This document shows, piece after piece, positions 35,726 to 47,864 of a stretch of 64,000 nucleotides of DNA. Each line of letters opens with the position of its first letter. Positions within the stretch are counted from its first letter, which is position 1. The stretch is from Cantharellus purpuraceus. Taxonomy: Eukaryota; Basidiomycota; Agaricomycetes; Cantharellales; Hydnaceae. Where the stretch lies: positions 1 to 64,000 of the forward strand of contig JALBUN010000010.1 in the NCBI GenBank assembly GCA_025174535.1. The letters are read 5' to 3'. The notes under the pieces were generated by a model that ran no database searches, was not told the DNA's origin, and saw only the letters and a list, made by a program, of their open reading frames with translations. The position numbers and the translations under genes were made by a program.

Positions 35726-36307
35726 TCAAGCGGGCTTTTTCCGTCCCTAAACAAAACATGCGCGTGAGCTGAAACACGCGCCATTGGGCTGGGGCATCAT
35801 GAACGCACCTTGTTCATCATGAGATAGTCGCCATCGTCGCCGGCGTTGCCCTTGTGACTCGGGACCTGGGAGGAAGAATGTATGTCAGGACATGTGTGTG
35901 CGGAGGATTACGGGGTGTGCGTGCGTGCGTACGTGGTGGGTATGTATGCGGTGGGAGGGACTTACAGAGGGGTACTGGGTTTGCGTGTGGTGGCTGCTGC
36001 TGCGCCCGCCGTACGTGGACGCCGTATCCCGTCTCTGGAGCGTCTGCTTCAGCTGCCATGCACGGCGTGAGCGGGGATGGCACATTTGGGGTGGGCGCGT
36101 GCATACCTTTGCCTGGCTGGCGGCTTTGGAGGCGCCGAGACCGCCGTAGTGGAGACAGCGGGGGTCGACGGAGGGCATGGTGGGGAGGTGGGAGAGCGAG
36201 TGGGACATGCTGGGGAGGGCGACGACTTTGGCAGAGGAGAGGGCGGCGGAGGAGGAGGCGGAGGACATTTTTGAGGAAGGTTTTGAGTTTTGGGTGGGAG
36301 GGGACAT
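35726..36307 (-). CDS. Small Ser-rich, basic-ended protein, unknown
   Basis: ATG 36307 starts MSPPTQNSKPSSKMSSASSS. Four exons join cleanly: ASKAASQAK | RRDTASTYGG (GTATGC ... CTCCAG), HTQTQYPS | VPSHKGNAGDDGDY (GTAAGT ... CCCAG), YLMMNK | GRKKPA stop (GTGCGT ... TTTAG), ending TGA at 35726-35728. The product is about 115 residues, Ser-rich at the N-terminus, with an acidic GDDGDYLMMNK and a basic end GRKKPA. No membrane segment. The family is unknown to me. Confident splice signals in phase on all three introns support a real gene. It lies 242 bp downstream of the decarboxylase on the same strand. Confidence 0.65.
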
Positions 36308-36549
36308 GATGAGGATGGAGATGGGGTCGACATTTGAGAGACTAAATACTGGGAGAGAGGGTGGAAAGCGGCGCCGTGTGGTTGGATGACGGCATGTTCC
36401 GCACGCCTACCCAACTGTGGGATTCGTCCTTCCCGAACGGCAACCTGTGTTATTTATTTATTTATTATAATGATTATTTTTCGCCTCGGCCACGTGCCTC
36501 GCGCTGGAAATCGCCGTGCCACGCCTCATGTTGACGAGACGCGTCTAGA

Positions 36550-38507
36550 TTAGATTGTGGATCCACGCACGAGTGCCTCCTGGACGACACCCAACAACAC
36601 GGACACCACAATCTCATAGTCCTTCTCGTCCGTGCCCCAGTGGCTCACCCCCATCCTCACACATCCCCCCGCCCCCCCCGTCACCTGCATCTTCCCCGTC
36701 GAGTTGATCGCCCTCAGCAGCCGCATCCCGCCCACCCCCTCCTCCCGATACCCCGCCACCGGATTCGTCCCCGCCGCCCGGAACAGCACCATGTTCAGCG
36801 GCGTCGTCCGCCCCCCGCCCCCCGTCCTCCGCATATTCCTCACCTCATAATACCCCCTCCCCTCCACGCTCTCCATCCACGCCGCCACCCGCCGCGCAAA
36901 CACCACGTTCCGCCGCACCACCGCCGCGTACCCCGCCCGCCCCTGGTCCAGCAGCGCCGTGTACACCGGCAGCCCGCGGAACCGCCGCGAATTCGCCACC
37001 GTCTGCGTCATCGGGTCCGGGATCCCCTGCGCCGCCCGCATCTCCCGCGTCGCACCGCCGCCCGCGCCCGTCGTGCGCATCAGATACGCAGGCGTCCCGC
37101 TCGCCGGCGACGGTCCGAACACGGACGTCTGGTGCGCTACCGACCGCGAGAAGAACATGCCACAGTCGTACGGCACGTTCAGCCATTTATGCCCTAGCCG
37201 TGTGCCCTCCTCCGTCAGCTGCGATTGACACATGCACCCCGCGACGCACCGTCCAGCGTGATGCTGTCCGCGCACTCCAAGTGGTCGGCGACGGGTCCCA
37301 CCAGGTCCGGCACCAGCCGCGCGTAGCCACCAAACGCTGCAATAGGTCACCCGCTGCGACGCGCCTCTCCCACAAGCACGGCTCACCCGCGTCAATGTGC
37401 AGCCACACCCCGTACCGATCGCACAGCGCACGAATCGCACGCGCGTCCGGCGTAAAGTCGCCCTTGCGCCACATGTTCAGAAACCCACCCGCTGCCCCCC
37501 TCGCGCACGACGCACCGTATTCACCTCCCCAAAGCTCAGCGACACAATGGCGCCCCTTCCAGACCCCGGCGTCGCCGCCTTCAAATGGCCCTCCAGCTGC
37601 TCCAGATCGATGCCCACCACCTCCTCCTCCTGCGCCCCCCTCTGCCTGCCCAAGTCGACCACATTGGCGCGTCCGATGCCGACGACGGCGGCGGCCTTGA
37701 TGAGCGACGCGTGGGGGCGGTCGCTGTACACTTTTAGCGCGATCCCGCCAAGGCCGTGTTCGGAGGCGGAGTAGTCTGTGGAGGAGAGGGCGTGTCGGAT
37801 GGCGTGGTCGCGTGCCAGGGCTGAGGGCACGGTCATCACACCAAAGAACACGCTGGGCAGCGCAAGGGATGGGTACGCACCGAGGCCGAGGACGTTGGAT
37901 TCGGTGGCACCGCTGGTGAGGATGCGCGCGGGGAAGGCGTGGCGCGGGAGGTCGAGGAGGTCGAGGATGAATTCGAGGGCGCGGGATTCGACGACGGCTG
38001 CGATGCTTTCATCCTGGGGGGTCACGAGATATAAGCCGTGTTTTCATGGGAGGAGGGGGGGCACTCACGGGTCGGTTGGATCCCACGTTTTGGTCGTATA
38101 TCGTGGTGAGGAAATCGGCGAGCTTGGTATGCGCATGAGTATATGTATATACGAAGCTCATAGACGCACCTGTGCAGAGGGAAGCGTGCCGCCAGTGATG
38201 AATCCAAAGTACCTGCAATCAAGCCAGCATCGGCACACCACAAGAGACATTTTCGAGGCATCACCTACCTCGGGCCCGCCTGCCCCGCCGCCAGCCCGCG
38301 GCCTACATCCCGCATCACCCGCCCCACCGCCTCGCACGCGCCCATGCCCTCCTCCGGGAGCCGCTCCGGCATCGCCTCCAGCGCCGCCTGGATGTCCGGC
38401 GGCGCGGCGACCGTGCGCACGTCGAGCGTCGGGAGCGTCGCGTCCCGCTCCGAGGCCAGCGCGAGGATGGCGGTGCGCGCTGCGTGCAGTGTGGTGGGGG
38501 CGTTCAT
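36550..38507 (-). CDS. PLP-dependent group II decarboxylase (aromatic amino acid type)
   Basis: ATG 38507 starts MNAPTTLHAARTAIL. Exons join in phase: PR | YFGFITGGTLPSAQ, LADFLTTIYDQNVGSNRP, DESIAAVVESRAL ... TSGATESNVLGL, SLSFGEVNT | GDFTPDARAI ... YGVWLHIDA | AFGGYARLVPDL, DSITLD | GHKWLNVPYDCGMFF. The HKWLNVPYDCG motif holds the lysine that binds pyridoxal phosphate, and HIDAAFGG holds the Asp that contacts the ring nitrogen. The family decarboxylates aromatic amino acids or related substrates; the exact substrate cannot be told. The length is about 500 residues, as expected. Codons are extremely rich in C/G at third positions, unlike the rest of the window. The stop is at 36550-36552. 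Confidence 0.9.
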
Positions 38508-40920
38508 TTGAGGGTGTTTCGAGTGTGGTGTTGAAGTAGTAGTGATTCGTTTTTATGGACTGGTGATCGTGTACAGGGTCACCTCGACGGTGATCACTGC
38601 CCGAGTAACATGTATTATGTACCAACAACACGCTCCGAGCTGGTTGGTGTGCTCGTTGAACACCCCTGTTATGGTTATTTCCTGCTCCTCACTTTCCATT
38701 TCAGGACCCCCGATCCGATGACGTCTGCGGAGGTGTCGGACGGACTGACTGACAACCTCGCACGCACTCGGTGAAATGCTGGAAGGCTCGACTCCTCTGG
38801 CATGCGACTGCGGGGGAGTGCCTTGTCGTCAATCGGAATAACGGCATAACGGCACGCATGGGATAACTCCCCCCCTTGATCACACACTCGGCTTGGCAGC
38901 AATCACACGTCTTCAGGTCCCCCCCGTCCTTTTGGGCCCATCATATTCACTTTGTGGCGCGGCACAGCCGACTTGGACATGGCTCCGAACCTTGTCATTG
39001 TCGCCCGCACGTTTTTGCGTCCCGCACGGATCATCTTCTGTCTCGCTCGCCGTTCCCCCTCGGCAGAACTCGACCCACGGCGTCGCGGCAACCACACACC
39101 TGATTAAACTTGCCCAGCCTGGAACCCCCATGACGACGCGCCCATCATGGCCCACGTAGCTTATCCTGCTTAGGGATACATTCTTGATGACAGTGTCTCG
39201 GAATGACAAAGGCATTTGTAAACAGACGAGGCTGTGCAGCTCGGAACTCGAAAGAAGTCAAAAGGAAGGCACGCAGCGCGTGGGCTCCGCTGTCATCCCC
39301 AACGGGCACATCACCTTGATGCAAACGCCAATTACTCCACAGTCGTGCCTAAGAAAATCCCTCTTTCAGCCCGCCCCCAGTGACGAGAACGTGCCACGGC
39401 CGAGAAGCCCGGCTCACCAACCCACATTGCTTCTGTGTGGGCAATTAATTTACGGGCTTCTCCCCCAGGGTTTCCCCATGATAGCAAGCAATTACATCAT
39501 CATCATCATCACCGTGGATAACTTTTAGGTTTAACATTTAAACGCATCGCAGGGCGTCTCACGGTCTACCCGCACCTCTGCCCGGCCTTTCTCCTAATCC
39601 GACCACCAAGTCCGACCCATGTGGAAGGACGCTCTTCTCTCACATCCTCCCCAAAGCCAGCGCTATGCACCCTAGGTGGCTAAGCCCACTGGCACTGGCA
39701 CCGGCGCCGCCACCGCAGCCACAGCACCCGCACGCCACCTACCCTCATCACCCGCGGCAATGTGCCACGCAATAACAGTGACATGACGCCCTATCACCCA
39801 CCGCGCCCGCACACGCGTCTCTCTCAAAGCGACTCTTGTACGCGTCTCGATAACTCAAACGCGTCGATAAGACCGTACAGATTCGGAGAGAGAGACCTGA
39901 TAACTGGACTGCGGGAAACGCCTGTTTGTCAACTGCGAATGTGATCGCGTCAAGAGGCACTGGCAGCAGAGGTACCTGGATTTGCCACCTTCGCTGACGA
40001 TGCCCGGTATACCTCCCTCCGTCGCGTGCCGGGGGTGACGACGACGACGACGGGAGGCCCAGGCACGCGAGTCAAAAACCTGGAAGGGCCCAAAATGACG
40101 ACAAAGCACCCCCATACAAAAGTGAGAGCTTGATAAAGGCCCACCCCTGCAGCAGGTTCGCAGAGATGCACGCACGCAGTCCTGGCCCGGTCAAAACCAT
40201 GTCCATGCTCTCCGTCTCGAACATCCGTCCATATCGCTGATAGATGTCACACGGAACAGTTCGACACCACCCCCAGCTGGCCTTCCGGCACTCTGTCTGG
40301 CGAATCAGCGGAACACCTTTTCCTTCATCAGGAAGCAGCACGCTCTCCCTCTGATACCCAGATGATGACGATACCCGCAGTCATCCCAACCCTCGGACAG
40401 TCCGTGTTCTAGAAAAACCCATCCCAGCATCCAGGCCCCTGGGTCCTTCCGGCGCCTGTAGACACAATATGTCAGCGGAATTTGGCGAAGGGGATGACAA
40501 GGCCTCAACCTACCCGAACAAGCCATTTGAACGAGTCCAAACACAAATGGGCGACAACGTCCAGATCTCAAACTTTATCGTCGTCTTACTCTCCCCCCCC
40601 CCCTTGCTAGAGATTCGCGAGAGCCGACTTGTTCAATCGGGCCCGAAAGTGGCTGTTGGGCCTAGATGGATTCTATCACACCATCTGCTATAGGTGAGTG
40701 GCGTATGACAGATTCAGAGTATGTGGCGAGCTCTCCTTCCAATGTCATTGGAAGCTCTTCTTCCCACGTTAGCGAGACGAACTTGTTGAACTCTAATATG
40801 GTAGTGCTATCCTCGATCGACGCAAGCTGAGACACCCCGCCTCTTGGCTTGCACCTACTGCCAGCCGTCTCTTCCATTGCTAAACAACGAATGGCTAAAA
40901 TGTCTCAAATATGAATTCCC
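38508..40920. other. Gene-poor region
   Basis: No gene is supported. It contains an ATC/CAT run at about 39498-39510 and a GAC/ACG run at about 40036-40052. Short open frames on both strands lack splice logic and family likeness. Part of it may once have been the 5' end of the AAA relic. Confidence 0.45.
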
Positions 40921-41860
40921 ACTCACTGGACAGTGCACGTCACATGTCCCTCGACCATGACCACATTCTCATCGCGTTTCTATATGGGTTTAGCTTGGCC
41001 GACAAGCGCTGGCGCAAGTAAGCCCATTTGCCATATACGCCTCTCGTTCTGACTTCAATTGGCTGGTGGCCGTTTTCTTTCAAACGTAGAACTCATCGTG
41101 GAGCACGTGAGCCCCAGTCAGGTGCAACAAATGAAATATGCAACACACATCTCGTGACTGAATCTGAGCGCAAAGAGTCTGCTGCGAGGGCATTAGCGGT
41201 CAGATCTCCCTCTAAAGACCAATCATCCATGGATGAATTTCGTCGAGAGGAAAAAGGGCTTTAGGGGGTTCGCTGCCCATTTGCTTTTTGCTTGTTTGCA
41301 AAGTGAGGTTCCACAGGGCCTCCCGGCGTGGGAAAGTCCCTCACGGTGCAAGCCATTCGTGACCATACCACCACATGTTAGCACCTGAATCACATGCCAT
41401 ACGAGGACGTTTTGCTCGATGGATCTTCGCGGGACCGCGGTACGTCATTAGTGGTCGGAGGAGCGGTCCACCGACCCTACCCTTTTGTACACTCCATTCA
41501 AACTGAGCATCGTCTTACGCATGCGCAGCCGAATGGAAGGCTGTCGTCCTAATCGACGAGGCAGACGTTCTCCCCCAAAACATGCGCGGGCGCCGCGGGC
41601 TTGAAAGCGTGTTTACTCTGGTTCATGTCTTCCGACAAGTGGAATGAGTGCAGTGCGCCGTGCACTTGACAGATACCCAAGGTACTTCTCTTGTTGTTTT
41701 TTAACTGGTAATTGCGTCAGACCCTGCTTTTCAGTCCCCGCATCTCCCGCACATGAATCTAACCGTCTCTTCGAGAGAACGAACAGGGAGGGTGTTCCTG
41801 GCCAAGGCCCAAGTTAACATGCTCATCAACCTTCAGGGACAGTTTTGAATCAGATGAAAA
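40921..41860 (+). pseudogene. AAA-type ATPase relic
   Basis: Family pieces occur in the right order on the plus strand: HILIAFLYGFSLADKRW followed by an intron (ends TTTCAAACGTAG) and LIVEHVSP near 41090, SSMDEFRREEKGL near 41225-41262, and the Walker A loop GPPGVGKSLTVQAI at about 41316-41358. The Walker B segment KAVVLIDEADV follows at about 41537-41569, then DPAFQSPHLPHMNLTVSSRE near 41720-41780 (members read EAFQSRIH). In-frame stops and frame shifts lie between them, for example TAG after EEKGL and after the Walker A segment, so no continuous product is possible. Basidiomycetes carry many paralogues of this AAA family, often of unknown role. Confidence 0.65.
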
Positions 41861-43383
41861 GCATGGTCAAGGTCGCGTGGTACCACTGGTCCACGATGGT
41901 AAAGCAAACTGGTCAGCTTCGCGCACCTGTGCGGCACTGTGAATGGGATGATGGTCGGTAGGGCTATCTAGGAACGGATTGGGACCTGGTTTGCATTTAG
42001 CCAGGGTTTGGATCGTCGTGAGTTGAATCAAAAGATTTTTCAATGGTTTAAAGTGGATAGGGAATGGAAGAATCAACCTGAACGCGCTCTAGCGCACTGC
42101 ACTACATACGTCCAGGTGACTTCCTGGATTGATCCCTTTGTTCCACTCCATATCCACTACTGGATCGCCATATACCTTTTTTTTTTATATATATCAGCTC
42201 ACCCAAACGTTTAAGCTGGCGCGGAGATCGCGTTCTCCAAACTCCGACCTGAAGCTCAGATTGAGTCTCAGGGGAAACGCGGAACGGCTTTGTTGATGAA
42301 ATTATCCCTATCCACGATTGAAACGAGGGCCGCGGTGCCGGTAATAGTAAGATGTCAATGCAGTTGGGACGTGGTGGAGGACGAGGTGAAACCTCATGTT
42401 ACACAGCCCCTTGCGTTTTCTGGGCTTGCACACTTTTTTGTCCATAATGTGCCATAAACCGTGCCATTTGAATGTACTGGCGCAAGTCACGTTAGCCCGT
42501 ACCCTAGTCCAACGCAATATTCTTCAGAACGATCTGCTCGGGCCAGGGCACTGGGCAGGTATGAATATGGGACGTACACGAATATGAAAATGTCAAACAG
42601 GACTTGACCAACATGTCGATTCCGCTCCATAAACGGAAACGGTTTCGCCCCCTTAAAGTCATCATTGCCTCTATAGCGCTGGGTGATGGATGATGATGTG
42701 TGCGCTATTTCATGTTCCTGTAAACAAATCTAGGACTCGAGGTGGGTTTCTCCATGAGGCTTACGCGCTTGATTGGATGCGGGTTTTGCCGCCAAACCTG
42801 ACCGGTGTGTGGCATTCTGCCCTCGGTACTCTCAGTTACGAGCACTTGTATGCTTGCATGCAGGAGCGATCATTTTTCCATCTGCAACATACCTGGTATG
42901 AACTATGGCACTGGCGGTGCACTGAGCGCTTGAGCCCCATGGCGATCCTCAGGAATCTGCGATGCGCCGGAAGAGGCTATATCATCTCCAATCAAACGTA
43001 ATGACAGATGGCGGTCTGTGTTTTTGCGTACTTTTGTGCTGGATGCTGCCTGTGGTTCGTTCATCACATCCGGGTCTCCTGATCAGACGGTGCGCACCAG
43101 ATACAGCCGAAACCGCCATGCTAAGCTCTTCCTGCCCCTAATGTTGTCACCCTATACATGAAATTTCATAGCGGAGATGCGGCAGCGGCTCAGCCCAACG
43201 TCAACCGTGAGAAGTAATTGAATGCACAGCATGCCAGCCCGCACTGTCCATCCGTACGCCTTCTAATCCCTCGGCGAGCCCAGCCTTTGGGCACCATAAA
43301 TATAAACTGCAGATATTCTGGCACACCAACCACTGGACTCCACTCGTTTGTTGTCGGTGGCTCCCCAGGCTCGCGTCAACACC
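41861..43383. other. Intergenic region
   Basis: May include further eroded 3' AAA sequence (LDRRELNQKIFQ near 42012). A T10 run followed by TATATATATATC lies at about 42178. No other feature is supported. Confidence 0.4.
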
Positions 43384-44846
43384 ATGCCTACTTCGATCCG
43401 GATCCAGAACGATGTCATTGTTCCAGGTAAGATCTTTTTTCCTGTAGAAGGAACCTCGGCTTGTTTTAACCGCCCGGATTGTGTCCCTTCGTACCAGGTA
43501 AGTTCCTGCAGCCACAAGACGCGCCCACTCTGACTGATCTACGCGGACGAAAGGTGCAATTGGTGCGTCATCATCCTAGAGTGGTTAATTCAATTTGGAC
43601 TCGTGTATAAATCAAAAGATCCCCTTGTCGCGGGACTAACGCCTAGGGAAATCCAAACTCGCTTGGCGTTTTTCATCCTAGGCTCCGGAGTGCCGCTCGT
43701 CGCTGCCCTTTTTGCCTTGTTCACGACAAGGCGCTGGTGGAAATGGGAGCACCTATGGTCCTATCCTCGGTTGTGTGCGCTATGGTTCATCAGTATTTCA
43801 ATTGTGGCCATCATCGTGTATGTCCTTCCAGAAAGAACTACGAGAAGCACGCTTGTCACCGTAAGTAATATATCCAGCCGTCTACCGGGATCTGGTTTAA
43901 CTTTTACCATTCTCTCTGCAGGCAGTCATTCATTCGTAAGGCAACTTTCCGTTGATGGTAGTCGATTGTTGTGTTGCTAATACGTGTGACTGAATAGAAC
44001 GGTTGAAATAAGCATGATGTACGGAACCCCCCATGTCCAAATGGAGAGTTGGACTCGTTTGACTTTATTTGAATACCAGATCGCTTCTTCTCGACAGGAC
44101 GTTATCTGAGACGCTCATCATTGCGACGGTATTTTCATTGATCGACTTTGCTATGGCTTGTGGGTATTGCTTCCGACGTGCTTGTCATCATGGTGTTGAT
44201 TGATTTCACTCTCTCTAGTTGCCCCCGCGGACATTGGCTATTCATTTGTGTTCATTGCAATAGTGGGAGGCTTGAATGATATCTTAATGGTTAATCGCTA
44301 TCATACTTTTTGTTGTTCAACGCACTCATCTCGCCTGGCACATCCCTTCAGCCTCTTCTACTCCTGTATGGCAGGCGCCCCCTGCTCGCTATTGGTGGAT
44401 TTGGACATACTGTGGCTGCCATCGCCCTTTTTACTGCCATTGTGCACAATTACGGGATCATCACTTTCACGTAAGAGCAAAAAGCTGCTCCGTCTGTTCT
44501 CACGGTCTGATGCCCACGCCTTACAGCTTGATCTCCTTCTTTGCTCTCTGGTATGTGGAACTCATTCTCATTGCCCTGGTGTTGCCGACACGTGGTGTTT
44601 CAGGGTGACTGTCGGTTTCGTCATTGCGGGGCTCAGAGCAGCACGACCCTCTGAGAACGAGTGTCCCACAAATCCTATGAAGGTGTCTGTGCCGCATAAG
44701 GTACTCGCTGGATTAGTCCTTGTTTCACTGGTTGGCTCAACCGTGAGTCTGGAAAGTGCCACCCCGTAATGCTTGACTTACAGTCATTGTCCATGAATCA
44801 GATTGTCACCCTCCTGCTCGCATATGTGGTGCCAAACATCAAATAA
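43384..44846 (+). CDS. Polytopic membrane protein, unknown; some joins uncertain
   Basis: Successive exons encode hydrophobic helices: RLAFFILGSGVPLVAALFALF, LCALWFISISIVAIIVYVLP, TLIIATVFSLIDFAMAC, IGYSFVFIAIVGGL, LAIGGFGHTVAAIALFTAIV, LISFFALWYVELILIALVLP, VLAGLVLVSLVGST | IVTLLLAYVVP. This is seven or more membrane segments. Most junctions are clean (for example VISTSTV-type join AVIHS | TVEISMI, and GIITFT | LISFF), ending TAA at 44844-44846. Two places do not join well: between the first exon (MPTSIRIQNDVIVP) and WLIQFGLVYKSKDP near 43530-43580, and after VLPTRGV near 44607, where only a 32-base intron would keep frame. The gene may carry lesions. I do not recognise the family. Confidence 0.55.
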
Positions 44847-45462
44847 CGTGATTACAAACCCTAACACGAACATGGTCGATGACCTGTCTTGCCCCGGAGC
44901 AATTTCTAATGAGTTTATGAAATGCGCGTTGTATCTTGGGGGAGCATGGACACTATTCTTCTCATTCTGTGTTTTCTTCAGAAATTGGATTGACTACTTG
45001 GTTTCTCATTAAACTTCTGAAATAGTGCCCGAAAGCGAGTGCCTTGGGACAGTCAAAACTCAAGGTTACCATTTCTCATAAACTGCCTGCAATTGGCGGC
45101 TTGTCGATGGGAGCCCGGTTGTGCTGATAGCAAGATATCCTGCCTCTTAGCACGACGACTAGTGCTGAACATCATGACACGACACCATCTGTCATATGAT
45201 CCCGACGTCACTAGCACGAGTTGATTGGAAAGAATTACGCTCAATTGCAACTGTCATTGAGGACCATAAGGAGACTAGCTATATCAAAAGTACTTTTCCC
45301 CTTCGATAACAATTTTGAATCGAAACCAAGGCTGAAATTTTCCGGGAGTCCCGAGAAGTGAATTATCATACATATTGAGTCAGGACGATCACTTCTGTAT
45401 TCCCGTTATGCGCACCGAGTTCAACCTTGGTTCTGTAAGGAATTTAACAAGCGAGTCAGATG
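44847..45462. other. 3' intergenic region
   Basis: Downstream ends of the convergent neighbours; no feature seen. Confidence 0.4.
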
Positions 45463-46852
45463 TCAGTATCGATTATGCTTGAACTTCTCCGAGATCTCCT
45501 TGGGAAGAAGGGCCCCTGTTGGCCTCTCAAATACTCTCATATCGGCACCAGGCTTGCAGATAAGGCTGTAGCGACCGTTTTCCTCCATTGGTATTGTCGC
45601 TTTGATCATTCTCAGGAGTTTTCCCAGTCTCCTCAGACTCTCCTGAGCTTTTCTTTCCATTTGCTCCGTTCCGAGCTCTGCAAGTGTCCTCTCTCTCACC
45701 TCACAAATTTCCCTGCGCTGGTGTACACACAAGAAGAGGTTAGGCGTCTGTGACAGCATCAGCCGAGAATAGGTGTCGTCCCAATCGAATCCGTGGACAG
45801 ACTCTTCGGAACAAATCTTGAGCTCCAGAAGATGAGACTGTGGGACGAGAAGAGCCCCACGCCCGGCGTGGACGGTCAAAACTTTTCCATTGCAGATTGG
45901 AATAGTTGTCTGAGTGTTGGAAGACTCGTTGACAGTAAGCTTCTGGAGACCTTGCGCAAGTCCATCAAGTTTTTCATATTTCGCTAGCTGGCTCCCCAGC
46001 TCACTACTGGGGGTTGTCTGGCTTTGAAGGCATGCGTCACATTCGGACTGTACTAGCATCTTTTGACCTCCCAGATTCTGATGTAACGTGAGATATCTAT
46101 GATTTATCTGTAGGCGGAGCAGTATCTCACATATGTAATGATCCTATGGTGTCTAATAGCTGTCTCACAGCCAACCTGAGGAGTCGTGCTAGCCGTTTCA
46201 AAGCCGAGTTCGTATCCTGGCTTGGCCAACTGTACGTATTCCGCCTCGAATCGCTTCATGAGAAAGGTCTTGCAGCCCGCGAAATCGACGTCTATCCTAA
46301 ACGTGCCCACTTTTGGATCCCGTGAGGCCCAACGATATAGCTTGCGGAGTCCGCTTAGATCCATGACGAAGTCAACGGATGACAATGAGAACTCTGGCGC
46401 ATATTGATCGACTGCCACGATGAGAGGAAGGAGAGAGGATGTGGAGAGTTGGGCGGTATTCTGATCTTTGAAGTAGACTCCCGTATTACGAGGGACGGTA
46501 TAGGGCAGTGTGCGTCCCAGCCATACTGGGGGAGAGCCTACTCCATAAACACAGGATTAGGGGGACGATGTATAGGTTTCAGAACAGAACACGTGCCAGG
46601 AATAGCGATAGTAGCGGTGGGGGCAGCTAACCAACTATACGACGCAACCGCTTCGAGGCCTTGGATGGATACAGGAAACGACTGTCCTGCATCTGGGGGC
46701 AGGGGAATGCAGTCGATTTCATTTCCCAGCTCTCTCTTAAGTCGATAAGCTAAAATCTCCTTTATTTGATAAGGGTCACTACTCCTGTGTTGGCGGTTTC
46801 CACCTCGGGATCCCCTGGAGTACTTTGAGGTGTTGAGAGTCCCGCGCGACAT
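45463..46852 (-). CDS. Fungal family mislabelled 'geranylgeranyl pyrophosphate synthetase'
   Basis: ATG 46852 gives MSRGTLNTSKYSRGSRGGNR, the Arg/Gly-rich start typical of this family. Two introns join in phase: PGTC | SPPVWLGRTLPYTVPRN (55 bases, CTAAT branch) and RIITY | NLGGQKMLVQSECDA (GTGAGA ... CATCAG). Family-like pieces are SYSWLAAPTATIAIPGT, FVMDLSGLRKLYRW, FRIDVDFAGCKTFLMKRFE, HHRIITY and QSECDAC. Many fungal entries carry the prenyl-synthase name, but no DDxxD prenyl-diphosphate motif is visible, so that function is not supported. The length is about 420 residues. The role is unknown. Confidence 0.75.
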
Positions 46853-47272
46853 GCTGGGTCGAGTGTGAGATGCAATGCTTCTGACCTAGAGCCTTGTGTT
46901 CTTCTATTTTTTTTTTTGGCGTGTGGGATATGGAATTTCCACATACCACAATGCGTCAACAATTGTCTACGTGCCACTGCGTAGCTCCGCTTGTTTCACA
47001 CTTGTCCGCTTGCCACTAAACTATTGCGAGCGTATACAAGACGGTCGCAATCATTGCCTATTCCTTATTCGTATTCACAGTACACGCACTGAGATGATGT
47101 ACACATTTCGACACATGTCTAAATGCTGCAGAGAGGTGGTCGCGTAAAGAGATTCGAAGTTCGGAACTCCGAACTTAATGTAAACCGCCGAGGACCTTTC
47201 GCACCCGAACGCCACGCTTCGAGTCTTTGCATCGACCGGAACGAAGGGCAGAGTCATCTATACCCTTAGATA
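46853..47272. promoter_or_regulatory. Divergent intergenic region
   Basis: This 420-bp gap separates the divergent starts of the RG-rich protein (-) and the acetyltransferase (+) and should hold both promoters. A T12-type run is at about 46906. No specific site is claimed. Confidence 0.4.
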
Positions 47273-47864
47273 ATGGACTCGCAAGGTTGATATTTTACGT
47301 TCTTAAACAAATAATATCAGCATAATACTGACTATATGCCCAGTTGTGGAAATTCGTCAAATCACACTTCCAGAGACGTATCCCGTTAGGCGCTCTGTAC
47401 TCTATCCGAATGGGCCTGAGGACAAGATACATATCCCAAATGATGAAGAAGGGATTCATCTTGGCGCCTGGATACAGCGGGATGGAGACGCTCCCTCTAG
47501 TTCTGCTGATTCCACCCCGCCCGAGAGCTCAAAAAAAGAATTGGTCACTATTATCTCTGTGTTCCAAGAATCTCTACCCTCCCATCTCAAACATCTCTTC
47601 CCCTCTTACGACGGAACGAAATCATTGCGGTTCCGCAAGTTTGCCTGTTTAGAGAGTCATCAGGGCCGTGGCTTCGGTACAAAGGTTTTGAACCATGTTT
47701 TTCATCTGGTGAGGGGGAATCCCCAGCTTGGTCCCGGGTCTGTAGTGTGGTGTGATGCGCGTCGGTCGACGCAAGGCTGGTATCTGCGGCGGGGTATGAA
47801 ATCGATTGGCGAAGTATTTTTCAAGGGTGATATTGAGTATATGGTCATGGCAATTGAAATGTGA
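47273..47864 (+). CDS. GNAT-family N-acetyltransferase
   Basis: A 13-base first exon (ATG 47273, MDSQ) joins across a 58-base intron (47286-47343) to VVEIRQITLPETYPVRRSVLYPNGP, in phase. The product has about 177 residues. The acetyl-CoA motif is FACLESHQGRGFGTKVLNHVF (Q-x-x-G-x-G), preceded by the strand LVTIISVFQ and followed by VVWCDARRSTQGWYLRRGM and EYMVMAIEM, as in ElaA-like GNATs. These transfer acetyl from acetyl-CoA to an amine; the substrate is not known. Confidence 0.88.

Noticed and set aside
36640..37197. 185-codon plus-strand frame rich in Pro, Arg and His
   Set aside because: Antisense shadow of the GC-rich decarboxylase.
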